Assembly (NCBI GenBank): GCA_963692465.1
Contig: OY829943.1
Coordinates: 2,790,001-2,854,000, forward strand
Direction of reading: 5' to 3'
DNA length: 64,000 nt
From: JAUZOB01 sp963692465
Lineage (GTDB): Bacteria; Bacteroidota; Bacteroidia; Bacteroidales; Prolixibacteraceae
This document shows, piece after piece, positions 32,852-41,885 of this stretch. Numbering within the stretch: the stretch's first letter is position 1; each line of letters opens with the position of its first letter. The notes beneath the pieces were generated by a model. That model was not told the DNA's origin. It searched no databases and worked only from the letters and a program-made list of their open reading frames with translations. Position numbers and translations under genes: made by a program.

Positions 32852-35269
32852 TTATTTTTTGATCCGCATACAGTAGAAGGAGCGGTAAACAAAGATTAGA
32901 GCGATGATGAAAAATATTGCTCCCACGTATGGGGCAATGGGACGGAAATGTTCTGAAATAGCTATTTCCATGGCCAGTAACCCGAATAATGTGGTGAATT
33001 TAATAATCGGGTTCAGTGCAACCGAACAAGTGTCTTTGAAAGGATCACCCACTGTGTCGCCAATAATCGTAGCATCGTGTAATGGTGTTCCTTTTTCGTC
33101 CAGATCGACTTCAACAACTTTCTTTGCATTATCCCATGCTCCGCCGGCATTTGCCATATAGATTGCCTGAAATAGTCCGAAGACCGCAATGGAAATTAAA
33201 TAACTCACAAAGAAGGAGGCCGGAGCTGAAAATTTAGCTGCGACATCGGGTGTCATACCCGGAACCAGTCCGATAGGAGAGGAGAAGAACGCAAATGCAA
33301 GCGCAAAAGAGAAAATTGCAATAAAGATGTTGAACATCCCTTTTTGTGCATACGTGGTACAGATTTTAACTACTTCTTTTGATTTCTGAATGGAAGCACT
33401 TTGGTCGGCATCGGGATCAAGTTTGATGTTCTTTTTGATGTAATCAACGGTCCGATAAGCTCCGGTTGTGACTGCTTGCATGGATGCTCCGGTAAACCAA
33501 TAAATGATAGCTCCTCCACAGATGAATCCAAGAATAGTGTATGGATTTAGGATGTTAAGAATTTGTTCCGGTTGAACACCCAGGGTGTCGCGAATAACAA
33601 GAATTAAGGAGAAGATCATGGTGGTAGCTCCCACAACGGCGGTTCCGATTAACACGGGCTTGGCTGTGGCCTTAAATGTATTTCCCGCACCATCGTTTGC
33701 TTCGAGGTAATGTTTGGCTCTTTCGAAATCAGGTTTAAATCCAAAGTCTTTTTCTATTTCTTCTTCAATTTTGGGTCTTTCTTCGATTAATGATAGTTCA
33801 TAAACACTCTGTGCATTATCGGTTACAGGACCGTAACTGTCTACTGCAATGGTGACTGGTCCCATTCCGAGAAATCCGAATGCAACCAGACCAAAGGCAA
33901 AGATTGACGGATATTGCATGTAGTCGGCCAGTCCGAAACAGCTGGCCCAATAAGCAATAAACATTAAACCAAAGAAAACTAGTCCCATCCAGAATGCACT
34001 GAAATTACCAGATACCAAACCGGAAAGGATGGTCAGAGAGGCTCCTCCTTCACGGGAAGCTGTGACAATTTCGTTGACATGTTTGGATTTCGGACTGGTA
34101 AATATCTTGGTGAACTCAGGAATAATAGCAGCCCCAAGGGTCCCGCAGCTAATGATAATCGAAAGGATAATCCATAGATTGTGTGGCATTGCTCCCAGTT
34201 GCCAGTAACTAGCAAAGAAAGTTGCAACCATTGAAAGAATGGATGTAATCCAGACTAAAGAAGTCAGCGGTGATTCGAAATCAACATTATCAGCGTGCGC
34301 ATAGCGGGCTTTACTGATTGCTTTGTTGATGTAATAGGAAACGACTGATGTAATGATCATTAAAATACGCATTACAAAAATCCATGTTAGTAGCTGTTTT
34401 TGGAACTCAACATTTGTAACCGCAAGGACAATAAAGCTGACTAAGGCAACTCCTGTTACACCATAAGTTTCAAATCCGTCAGCTGTAGGACCAACACTAT
34501 CCCCTGCGTTATCTCCGGTACAATCGGCAATAACCCCGGGATTACGAGGGTCATCTTCTTTGATCTTGAAGACGATTTTCATCATGTCCGATCCAATATC
34601 TGCAATTTTGGTGAAGATTCCCCCGGCTATACGAAGGGCACTGGCACCAAGCGATTCTCCAATGGCAAAACCGATAAAACTGGCTCCTGCATATTCTCTC
34701 GGAATGAAGAGCAAAATGACTAACATCATTATCAGTTCAACACAGATAAGCATTACTCCGATGCTCATTCCCGCCCGGAGGGGAATATTTAATAATTTTA
34801 AAGGTTTCCGTTCCAGGGAAGCAAAAGCCGTTCTGCTATTTGCGAAAGTGTTCATTCGGATTCCGAACCATGCAACTCCATAGGAGCCTAGAATTCCGAC
34901 TACCGACCATCCAAGGATTAATAATACTCCTCCGATCGGATTACCTTTTAAATAGCCAAAATAAAAGCCAATACAGATGGCTATGAATAATTCAAGAATG
35001 ATTAAAAATTTTCCCTGTTGAATTAAATACGTCTTACAGGTTTCGAAAATAGTGTGAGAAACATCAAGCATTGATTTGTGTGCTCTTAACCCCTTGACCT
35101 TATAATATTGATACAGACCAAAGGCCAGTCCCAAGAAACAGACAACAAAACCTGAGAGTAGCAGGTTGTTTTGTGACGATGTCAGATTGGGAATTTTTAA
35201 ATCTGCTTCACTGGCCCATAGCGCGGCCGGAAGCAATAGCAGTGTTAAAAAAGCAATTATTTTTTTCAT
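32852..35269 (-). CDS. hppA: Membrane-bound ion-translocating pyrophosphatase (divergent type)
   Basis: Inner-membrane pump that couples PPi hydrolysis to H+ or Na+ export, about 16 helices. The start at 35269 (MKKIIAFLTLLLLPAALWAS) is preferred to one 24 bases upstream. Catalytic motifs are DDPRNPGVIADCTGDNAGD and VGDTVGDPFKDTCS. The first motif is preceded by DIGSDMMKIVFKIKE rather than the canonical DVGADLVGKVE, and followed by SVGPTADGFETYG rather than CAGMAADLFETY. At the site that separates K+-dependent (Ala) from K+-independent (Lys) enzymes it has Lys (GNTFKATAK). It thus resembles evolutionarily divergent mPPases; ion specificity needs experiment. Confidence 0.93.
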   Translation of the reverse strand: MKKIIAFLTLLLLPAALWASEADLKIPNLTSSQNNLLLSGFVVCFLGLAFGLYQYYKVKGLRAHKSMLDVSHTIFETCKTYLIQQGKFLIILELFIAICIGFYFGYLKGNPIGGVLLILGWSVVGILGSYGVAWFGIRMNTFANSRTAFASLERKPLKLLNIPLRAGMSIGVMLICVELIMMLVILLFIPREYAGASFIGFAIGESLGASALRIAGGIFTKIADIGSDMMKIVFKIKEDDPRNPGVIADCTGDNAGDSVGPTADGFETYGVTGVALVSFIVLAVTNVEFQKQLLTWIFVMRILMIITSVVSYYINKAISKARYAHADNVDFESPLTSLVWITSILSMVATFFASYWQLGAMPHNLWIILSIIISCGTLGAAIIPEFTKIFTSPKSKHVNEIVTASREGGASLTILSGLVSGNFSAFWMGLVFFGLMFIAYWASCFGLADYMQYPSIFAFGLVAFGFLGMGPVTIAVDSYGPVTDNAQSVYELSLIEERPKIEEEIEKDFGFKPDFERAKHYLEANDGAGNTFKATAKPVLIGTAVVGATTMIFSLILVIRDTLGVQPEQILNILNPYTILGFICGGAIIYWFTGASMQAVTTGAYRTVDYIKKNIKLDPDADQSASIQKSKEVVKICTTYAQKGMFNIFIAIFSFALAFAFFSSPIGLVPGMTPDVAAKFSAPASFFVSYLISIAVFGLFQAIYMANAGGAWDNAKKVVEVDLDEKGTPLHDATIIGDTVGDPFKDTCSVALNPIIKFTTLFGLLAMEIAISEHFRPIAPYVGAIFFIIALIFVYRSFYCMRIKK

Positions 35270-35624
35270 GGTTTGGAAAAATTTAGTGTGCACTATAAAA
35301 TAAATAAATAATAACCAAAGGTGTACTTAAAAAAACAACTTGTAAACATTTTTTAACATCTTGTGCCTGTGGAAGATAAAATTCTTTAGAATAACATGTT
35401 GTAAAGCAGAAAAATCTAATTTGACTGGTAAAGGGGATTGTGATTTGAGGGCAGAACAGACCGAATTGTATAGATAGGTTTATTTGTGAATTTGATTTGA
35501 AATGTAATTTGTTTATGAAATAACCACTTCAAAAGATATATTAAATATCTACTTCCTTTTTCCTAAAAGATTTGTATTTTAACACTCCGAAAAAAAAATA
35601 ATTGATAATTGTAACTCCTTATAT
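35270..35624. other. AT-rich intergenic region
   Basis: About 355 bases between divergent hppA and the DUF4199 gene. No coding sequence, RNA or clear terminator is seen. A near-match to the -7 motif (ACCTTTGG on the minus strand near 35316-35322) might serve hppA, but its spacing is off consensus. Confidence 0.3.
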
Positions 35625-36263
35625 ATGAACGACTCAAAGAAATTGTTCTGGCCGTCAGCTATGATGCATGGATTATTCCTTGGTATTGTATTGGTATTAT
35701 ATAACATTATTACCTATGCCATTGGTAAATATTCTCCGGAAGGAGTCAGTTCTCCTTCTGATTTGATTTTGATTGTCGGAATTGTATGGGCACAGCTTTC
35801 ATTTCGTAAAAAACAGGAGGATAAGACAATGACTTATGGAACGGCTTTGGGGTATGGTACGGTTGTTGTTTTGTTTAGTTCAATACTCTTTGCAATTTTT
35901 CTTCTGATCATGTTTCGTTATGTTGATCATAGCCTAATTCCCCGATTGAAAACAGTAGGAGAACAGACTCTTTTAGATAGTGGGTATACTCCAGATATGG
36001 TAGAGAAGCAGATGTCTATTGCTTCTCAATATGTCTACACTCCTGAATTTCTTTCGGGTTCTACAATTTTTTCATTTGCATTAATGGGCTTTCTAATATC
36101 GCTTATTACTTCGATTTTTACTAAAAAGTCATATCCTGACGATTTTAAAAATGCAATGAAGAAGGTAGAAACAGAATCTTTCGTAGAACAGAAAGAAACA
36201 AATGAAATTTTGCCTCGGAATGATGAAAATAAAGAAGACTCCGGCCAACAACATAATGAATAA
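35625..36263 (+). CDS. DUF4199 membrane protein
   Basis: A 212-residue inner-membrane protein of the DUF4199 family, typical of Bacteroidota. Four hydrophobic segments lie near residues 10-32, 42-58, 75-98 and 145-165. TMTYGTALGYG after the second helix and a conserved loop YTPDMVEKQMSIASQYV are family features. The C-terminal ~40 residues are charged and probably disordered (NDENKEDSGQQHNE). It is followed after 23 bases by a GT2 glycosyltransferase, a neighbourhood seen widely in this phylum, but its function is not known. Confidence 0.85.
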   Translation: MNDSKKLFWPSAMMHGLFLGIVLVLYNIITYAIGKYSPEGVSSPSDLILIVGIVWAQLSFRKKQEDKTMTYGTALGYGTVVVLFSSILFAIFLLIMFRYVDHSLIPRLKTVGEQTLLDSGYTPDMVEKQMSIASQYVYTPEFLSGSTIFSFALMGFLISLITSIFTKKSYPDDFKNAMKKVETESFVEQKETNEILPRNDENKEDSGQQHNE

Positions 36264-36286
36264 AATCTTTAAAGTCCGCGTGTAAA

Positions 36287-37237
36287 ATGGATATCTCAGT
36301 AATTGTTCCAATATATAATGAGGCAGAATCGCTTCCTGAACTAATCAAGTGGATTCGCCGGGTTATGGAACAGAATCAGTTTTCATACGAAGTGTTGATG
36401 GTAGATGATGGAAGTAACGATGATTCGTGGACTATAATCAGAGATCTGGCATCGGAAGATAAACAGATAAGAGGAATAAAATTTAGAAGAAATTACGGAA
36501 AGTCCGCAGCTCTTCATGTTGGGTTTCAGTCGGCTGACGGGGATGTAGTTATAACAATGGATGCTGATTTACAGGATAGCCCGGATGAAATTCCTTCTCT
36601 TTATTCCATGATAAAGAACGAAGGATACGATTTGGTTTCAGGATGGAAAAAGAAACGTTATGATCCATTATCGAAGACTATTCCAACTAAATTGTACAAC
36701 TGGACAACCCGAAGGGTTACGGGAGTAAAGCTACATGATATGAATTGTGGCTTGAAAGCTTATCGAAAAAATGTTGTAAAAAACATTGAAGTTTATGGCG
36801 AGATGCATCGTTATATTCCAGTTCTTGCTAATAAAGCCGGATTTAAGAAAATAGGCGAGAAGATTGTACAGCATCAGCGACGGAAATATGGAAAGACTAA
36901 ATTTGGTGGTCTTAATCGGTTTCTCAATGGATTTCTGGATTTGTTATCGGTTTCGTTTATAACCCGGTTTGGGAAAAAGCCTATGCATTTTTTCGGAGTA
37001 ATGGGAACGCTTGTTTTTATCCTTGGATTTTTTGCTGCGTTCTGGCTTGGGGCTCAGAAACTATATGATCTGAATTATCATATTAAAGCAAGACTAGTTA
37101 TTGAAAGTCCCTATTTCTTTATTGCATTGACGGCAATGATTATCGGATCGCAACTGTTTCTTGCGGGATTCTTAGGTGAATTAGTCTCGCGCAGTTCTTC
37201 TGACCGGAACGTATATCAGGTTGAGGAAAAAATTTAA
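36287..37237 (+). CDS. Membrane-associated GT2 glycosyltransferase (DPM1/GtrB-like)
   Basis: Predicted to transfer a sugar from a nucleotide donor to polyprenyl phosphate at the inner membrane. The N-terminal GT-A domain begins DISVIVPIYNEAESLPELI and has the DxD region TMDADLQDSPDEI and the acceptor-side HRYIPVLANKAGFKKIGE. Two C-terminal membrane helices (about 230-255 and 270-300) with a QxxRRKYGKTK amphipathic stretch match the DPM1-like class. 316 residues is normal. It is in an apparent operon between DUF4199 and an acyltransferase. Donor sugar unknown. Confidence 0.9.
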   Translation: MDISVIVPIYNEAESLPELIKWIRRVMEQNQFSYEVLMVDDGSNDDSWTIIRDLASEDKQIRGIKFRRNYGKSAALHVGFQSADGDVVITMDADLQDSPDEIPSLYSMIKNEGYDLVSGWKKKRYDPLSKTIPTKLYNWTTRRVTGVKLHDMNCGLKAYRKNVVKNIEVYGEMHRYIPVLANKAGFKKIGEKIVQHQRRKYGKTKFGGLNRFLNGFLDLLSVSFITRFGKKPMHFFGVMGTLVFILGFFAAFWLGAQKLYDLNYHIKARLVIESPYFFIALTAMIIGSQLFLAGFLGELVSRSSSDRNVYQVEEKI

Positions 37238-37267
37238 TTGCTCTGTCATTCAATGTAATGACTCTCC

Positions 37268-38293
37268 ATGAAGGAACGGATAAAGTATATTGATCTGATT
37301 AAGGGAACGGGCATTATTCTGGTTGTTATTGGACATCTTTTACCTGTTAATACAGAAGTTCGCCGTATTATTTTTACGTTTCACATGCCGTTATTCTTCT
37401 TTTTGGCTGGTTTCTTTCATAAACCTAAAGAGATAGGAGTCTTTATTGTTGATAAGACTAAGAAGTTATTGGTGCCTTATCTCTTTTTCTTTTTTGCCGC
37501 AGAAGGATATGTTTGGCTTTATGATCTTTTTACAAGAGTCTCTTTTAATATTACCACGCTTGGTGAGATATTTACAGGATGCGAGTATTTTACTAATAAC
37601 GTGCCCCTTTGGTTTTTATTATGCCTCTTTGAGGTGGCTGTTTTGTATAATGTAATAATTCGCATTTGTCCGGGAAGGCTTTTTATTCAGAGTTTGCTGG
37701 TTTTGATCATGTCAATTGGGGGATATGTTCTATGCTGGTACTCCTGTAATATTCCTTATTTTGTTGATTCGGCCTTATCTTCATTAATTTTTTATCATGT
37801 CGGTTTTCTTTTTTATAAAAATCGTGAAAAATTCTTTATATCAGATTGTTGTTTAAAAAATAGGATGAGACAGAAATCTGTATTCAGAATTAAAAAGAAT
37901 TGGCTGGCCTGGGGGAGAATATTATTCCTATTTGTTCTCTTCTTATTTCTGTCCGGTTGGGCTGGTGATATTGATATTCGTTCGAATAGGATCAACTGTA
38001 ACTATTTCATTTTCATAGGGACTGCTTTTGCTGGTATATTTTTCATTGTGTTTTTATGTCAACAGGTTAATTCAATCCATCTTATCAATTATTTTGGACG
38101 CAATTCGTTGGTGATCATGTCGGTTCATGTTCCATTATTTCTTTTAGCAAATTATTTTAACAATTATATCTTGAGAATAGGTGAATCTGTCCTTTATGAG
38201 ACGGTACGAGTTGTTGTTATTTTCACTCTATGTTCTTGCCTGGCTGAGATAATGAATCATTATGCTCCCAAACTTGCCGGAAAATGGAAATAA
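37268..38293 (+). CDS. Acyltransferase 3 family membrane protein
   Basis: A 341-residue polytopic membrane O-acyltransferase-like protein. The N-terminus has the family pattern IKYIDLIKGTGIILVVIGHL with the conserved His, followed by FHMPLFFFLAGFFHK. About ten hydrophobic segments are visible. Such enzymes acetylate surface sugars (relatives include fucose-4-O-acetylase-like proteins). It follows the GT2 gene by 30 bases and ends 4 bases from the stop of the convergent M16 gene. Its base composition is more AT-rich than its neighbours. Acceptor unknown. Confidence 0.85.
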   Translation: MKERIKYIDLIKGTGIILVVIGHLLPVNTEVRRIIFTFHMPLFFFLAGFFHKPKEIGVFIVDKTKKLLVPYLFFFFAAEGYVWLYDLFTRVSFNITTLGEIFTGCEYFTNNVPLWFLLCLFEVAVLYNVIIRICPGRLFIQSLLVLIMSIGGYVLCWYSCNIPYFVDSALSSLIFYHVGFLFYKNREKFFISDCCLKNRMRQKSVFRIKKNWLAWGRILFLFVLFLFLSGWAGDIDIRSNRINCNYFIFIGTAFAGIFFIVFLCQQVNSIHLINYFGRNSLVIMSVHVPLFLLANYFNNYILRIGESVLYETVRVVVIFTLCSCLAEIMNHYAPKLAGKWK

Positions 38294-38297
38294 TTAT

Positions 38298-39584
38298 TTA
38301 GTGTGCGCCGACAATAACTTCATACATATTGTCCTGAATGAGATAGGTATTGGCAAGTTCAAGAAGTTGTTGGGATGAGATATCCTGAATTGTTTGCACA
38401 AAACGACTATAATAATCATTGTCAAGGTTATATTCCAATAGGGAGCGAAAGGTTGTTGCTTGGGCAAATGGACCGTCAAATTCACGAAGCATTTCTCCCA
38501 GCAGGTAATTCTTGACACATGAAAGTTCTTTTTCGGGGATAAGTGTTTCCCTGAGATTTTTTAATTCTGTATATATCTCATCGAGAGTTTTCTGGCAATA
38601 TTCTTTTCCAACTTCAGTGGCAATGTATAGATAGCTGGTCTCTTTTAAAGAGATGATCGTGGAATAAATTCCATAGGTGTACCCTTTTTCTTCACGGATA
38701 TTAGACATTAGCCTTGATCCGAAGTAGCCCCCTAGTATTGTATTGAGAATAAAAAGTCCCTGGTAATCGGGATGGGATTTCTTGATGGACAGGCAGCCCA
38801 CTCTTAAGGCAGACTGAATTGCATCCTTTTTTTCAAAGAAATGTGATTTTTGGAAAGACGGTGTTATGGTATATTGAGGAATTGAAAGATCTTCGGTTGA
38901 GAGCCATTCTTGCCCTCCGAAGGACTGTTCAAGTAAAGAAAAAAGGCTGGGAGGAAGTGATCCGGAGGCGATAATATAGCAGCGATCAGCTTTATAATAA
39001 GTCTCGAAGAAATTTTTCAGATCATTGAGTTTTACCTGATCGTAATCTTCTGGCCATGCTGTGAGTGCATAGGGATGCTCTTTCCCAAAGAGGACTTCTG
39101 AAAATCGTTTTTGACAGATGACTTTGACTTTTTCTGTTTCGACGGTGAGTTGGTCTTTCTTTTTCATGATGAGGGATTCGAACTCGTGTTCCGGGAAGGA
39201 AGATTCATGAATGATAGAAGAAAGGGTTGAGATGATAACAGGAAGATGTTTGTTTAGTGTAATGACGCTTAAATAAGCTTTATTTTGGTCTGTGGATAGT
39301 TGAAAATAAGCTCCATGAAAGTCAAAAATATCTGCTAATTGAGATGCAGTTTTCGAAAAGGTTCCTTCATTGAGCATGAAATTGGTAAGAAGAGCGTTAA
39401 GTTCATGAGTTTCATACCACATTCCGGCATCGAAAATGAAATCGATTTTTGTTACATCTTCTGTATTGGCATTTAGTAAATAGACCGGTAACCCGTTTTT
39501 CAATGTTCGTTTTTGCGGTAATAACAATGGAATATCAGTTATTTTGTGGTATTCTGGAGGGGTAGATCTATTGAGAATTTCCAT
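38298..39584 (-). CDS. M16 peptidase-like protein, probably catalytically inactive subunit
   Basis: A 428-residue M16 (insulinase/MPP) family protein. The fold is recognisable (GLPVYLLNANTEDVTKIDFIFDAG, then ILGGYFGSRLMSNIREEKGYTYG). The position where active members have the zinc-binding HxxEH reads LNALLTNFMLNEGT, so metal ligands are missing. The R/Y substrate-binding pair of the C-terminal half is present (REEKGYTYGIYS). Together with the active upstream gene (4 bases away) it most likely forms a heterodimer, as in mitochondrial processing peptidase and other bacterial M16 pairs. Cellular substrate unknown. Confidence 0.9.
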   Translation of the reverse strand: MEILNRSTPPEYHKITDIPLLLPQKRTLKNGLPVYLLNANTEDVTKIDFIFDAGMWYETHELNALLTNFMLNEGTFSKTASQLADIFDFHGAYFQLSTDQNKAYLSVITLNKHLPVIISTLSSIIHESSFPEHEFESLIMKKKDQLTVETEKVKVICQKRFSEVLFGKEHPYALTAWPEDYDQVKLNDLKNFFETYYKADRCYIIASGSLPPSLFSLLEQSFGGQEWLSTEDLSIPQYTITPSFQKSHFFEKKDAIQSALRVGCLSIKKSHPDYQGLFILNTILGGYFGSRLMSNIREEKGYTYGIYSTIISLKETSYLYIATEVGKEYCQKTLDEIYTELKNLRETLIPEKELSCVKNYLLGEMLREFDGPFAQATTFRSLLEYNLDNDYYSRFVQTIQDISSQQLLELANTYLIQDNMYEVIVGAH

Positions 39585-39587
39585 GTT

Positions 39588-40826
39588 TTATTTTTTTGCA
39601 CAATAATAAAGTGTTGATGAATTTTCGAAAGTGAAGAGTTGTTTTGCATACTGTGTAATAGTGTCTGCTGACACATTTCTGTATTTAGCAACTTGGTTAT
39701 TAATCTCTGCAGCATCCTTCATGTTCTCGAAATTTGCAAGTCCCATTGCTTTATTCAAAAAGTTTATTTCTGAATAGACCAGTGTTGCTTCAAATTTGTT
39801 TTTTACTTTTTCGAGTTCTTTTTCCTTAATTCCCTGGTTGCATAGAGTTTTCAGTTCGGCAAAAATCACCTCTCTTGCCTTATCAAGAGAAACCCCCTTG
39901 GCTGGCTTGCCCGATATTAAAAAGAGGCCTGGGTCGTTATTCCCTGAGATGAAAGCATCCAGTTCGCTGAAAAGTTGCTCTTCAATAACTAATTTTCGAT
40001 AGAGTCTGGAGGAATCGCCGTTTGAAAGTATATCTGAAATCAGATCTGCTTTATAATAATCGGGGGAAAGACGATCACTCATGTGAAAGGCAAGATAAAG
40101 GTTATCTATTGGAATATTTCTTTCGACGCGACGAAAGCGTGGTTCTGTTTGAACGGGCTCTTGTGGAATATTGCGGGGAGATATATTTCGTGCGGGAATT
40201 GGAGCAAACCATTTCTCTGCTAATTGAAAGATGTAATCCGGATCAACATTTCCCGTTACGACTAATACGGCGTTATTGGGCGCATAATGCTTATAAAAGA
40301 ATGATTTAACCTGATCAAGTGTTGCATCTTGAATGTGCGAAACTTCACTTCCAATTGTTGGCCAGCGGTAAGGGTGAATTTGATAGGCCAAAGCATCCAA
40401 TAATGCCCATGTGTCTCCGTAGGGTTGATTCAGGTACCGTTGTTTAAATTCCTCAATGACTACGCTTTTTTGGGTGTTGAGGCTTTTGGGAGAGAATGCC
40501 AGTTCGAGCATTCTGTCTGATTCAAGCCAAAAGCCGGTTTCTATATTTTCCGCAGGAAGAGTTAGATAGTAATTGGTAATATCCTTGGAAGTAAAAGCAT
40601 TATTTTCGCCACCGACCTGTTGTAAAGGAGTGTCATAAGAATCGATATGGACAGAACCGCCAAACATGAGATGCTCAAAAAGGTGAGCGAATCCGGTATG
40701 CAAAGGATCTTCGTCGCGAGAACCGACGTTATAGCAGATGTTGACAGCTGCAAGAGGAGTCGTTGTATCGCGATGTACAATGACTTTTAGACCATTGTTT
40801 AATATTTGTTTTTCAAATAGAATCAT
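39588..40826 (-). CDS. M16 zinc metallopeptidase, catalytic subunit
   Basis: A 412-residue peptidase with the inverted zinc motif HxxEH in GFAHLFEHLMFGG and the downstream Glu in the helix SVVIEEFKQRY region. No signal peptide is apparent, so it is probably cytosolic. It is the active partner of the HxxEH-less protein encoded 4 bases downstream. Its 5' end overlaps the nitronate monooxygenase gene by 14 bases, so all three are likely cotranscribed. Confidence 0.92.
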   Translation of the reverse strand: MILFEKQILNNGLKVIVHRDTTTPLAAVNICYNVGSRDEDPLHTGFAHLFEHLMFGGSVHIDSYDTPLQQVGGENNAFTSKDITNYYLTLPAENIETGFWLESDRMLELAFSPKSLNTQKSVVIEEFKQRYLNQPYGDTWALLDALAYQIHPYRWPTIGSEVSHIQDATLDQVKSFFYKHYAPNNAVLVVTGNVDPDYIFQLAEKWFAPIPARNISPRNIPQEPVQTEPRFRRVERNIPIDNLYLAFHMSDRLSPDYYKADLISDILSNGDSSRLYRKLVIEEQLFSELDAFISGNNDPGLFLISGKPAKGVSLDKAREVIFAELKTLCNQGIKEKELEKVKNKFEATLVYSEINFLNKAMGLANFENMKDAAEINNQVAKYRNVSADTITQYAKQLFTFENSSTLYYCAKK

Positions 40827-41790
40827 CGTTATTTAAAAAGTCTTTCTGGTTATTGTATAGGTTCAGAAGACATTGTTTATATTCGTTAAGAATGGTTTGG
40901 ATCTGTCGTCCAACAGGGTTAATAGTGTCAATCATTGACGAGACTTGTCCGATTTCCAATTCTCCATTATCAATGTCACCTTCAAAGATTCCTTTTTTAG
41001 ATTTTCCGTGACCAAGAAGCGTTGATAATTCTTCTGCGGTAGCTCCGCGATCTTCTGCTTCCTTGATCAGCTTAAAAAAATTATTGCGGACCAAACGTAC
41101 GGGTGCTAATTTCTTTAAAGAGAGAAAAGTATCTCCTTCTTTAAGTCGAAGAATACATTGCTTAAAATCAACGTGGGCGGAAGATTCTTCCGATGTTGCA
41201 AAAAGAGAACCAATCTGGACTCCTTCTGCTCCAAGAGCTATTGCTGCTAGCATTGCCTGACCGGATCCGATACCTCCGGCTGCGAGAAGAGGAAGTTTGG
41301 TGACTTTTCTGACGGAAGGAATTAGAACCATCGTGGTTGTTTCATCCCGACCGTTGTGTCCTCCGGCTTCAAATCCTTCTGCAACAATCGCGTCGACTCC
41401 GGCATTTTCACTCTTTATGGCAAATTCGGCGCTAGAGACAACATGTGCCACCTTAATGCGGTGCTGATGAAGAAGAGAAGTTAATTTTTTAGGACTTCCG
41501 GCGGAAGTAAAAACAATCGGAATTTTTTCATCAATAATAATTTTCAATATTTTGTCAAGTTCAGGATAAAAAAGCGGAATGTTTACTCCAAATGGTCTTG
41601 TTGTCGCTTGTTTGGCTTTACTGATGTGCTCCTGTAACGTCTCCGGGTGCATTGATCCTACTCCTATTAGGCCTAATCCACCGGCATTACTGACGCCAGT
41701 GGCTAATCTCCACCCGCTACACCATACCATTCCGCCTGCAATGATTGGATATTGGATATTGAAAAGGTCACAAATTCTATTATCAATCAT
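40813..41790 (-). CDS. Nitronate monooxygenase / FabK-like FMN enzyme
   Basis: A 325-residue TIM-barrel flavoprotein. Family motifs: YPIIAGGMVWCSGWRLATGVSNAGGLG, quoted in part as YPIIAGGMVWCSGW, PFGVNIPL, AEGFEAGGHNGRDETTTM with the catalytic His, PLLAAGGIGSG and GAEGVQIGSLF. It may oxidise nitronates or act as an FMN-dependent enoyl-ACP reductase (FabK); the two cannot be told apart by eye and no fab genes are adjacent. It leads an operon with the two M16 genes (14-base overlap). Confidence 0.85.
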   Translation of the reverse strand: MIDNRICDLFNIQYPIIAGGMVWCSGWRLATGVSNAGGLGLIGVGSMHPETLQEHISKAKQATTRPFGVNIPLFYPELDKILKIIIDEKIPIVFTSAGSPKKLTSLLHQHRIKVAHVVSSAEFAIKSENAGVDAIVAEGFEAGGHNGRDETTTMVLIPSVRKVTKLPLLAAGGIGSGQAMLAAIALGAEGVQIGSLFATSEESSAHVDFKQCILRLKEGDTFLSLKKLAPVRLVRNNFFKLIKEAEDRGATAEELSTLLGHGKSKKGIFEGDIDNGELEIGQVSSMIDTINPVGRQIQTILNEYKQCLLNLYNNQKDFLNNDDSI

Positions 41791-41885
41791 TTCTCTCTGC
41801 TAAAAAGTAAATAGGATCTTCTTAAAGAAATCTATTCAACGTAATGAAATTACATTGAAATTGTTCATTCGTACTTTTAAATAAC

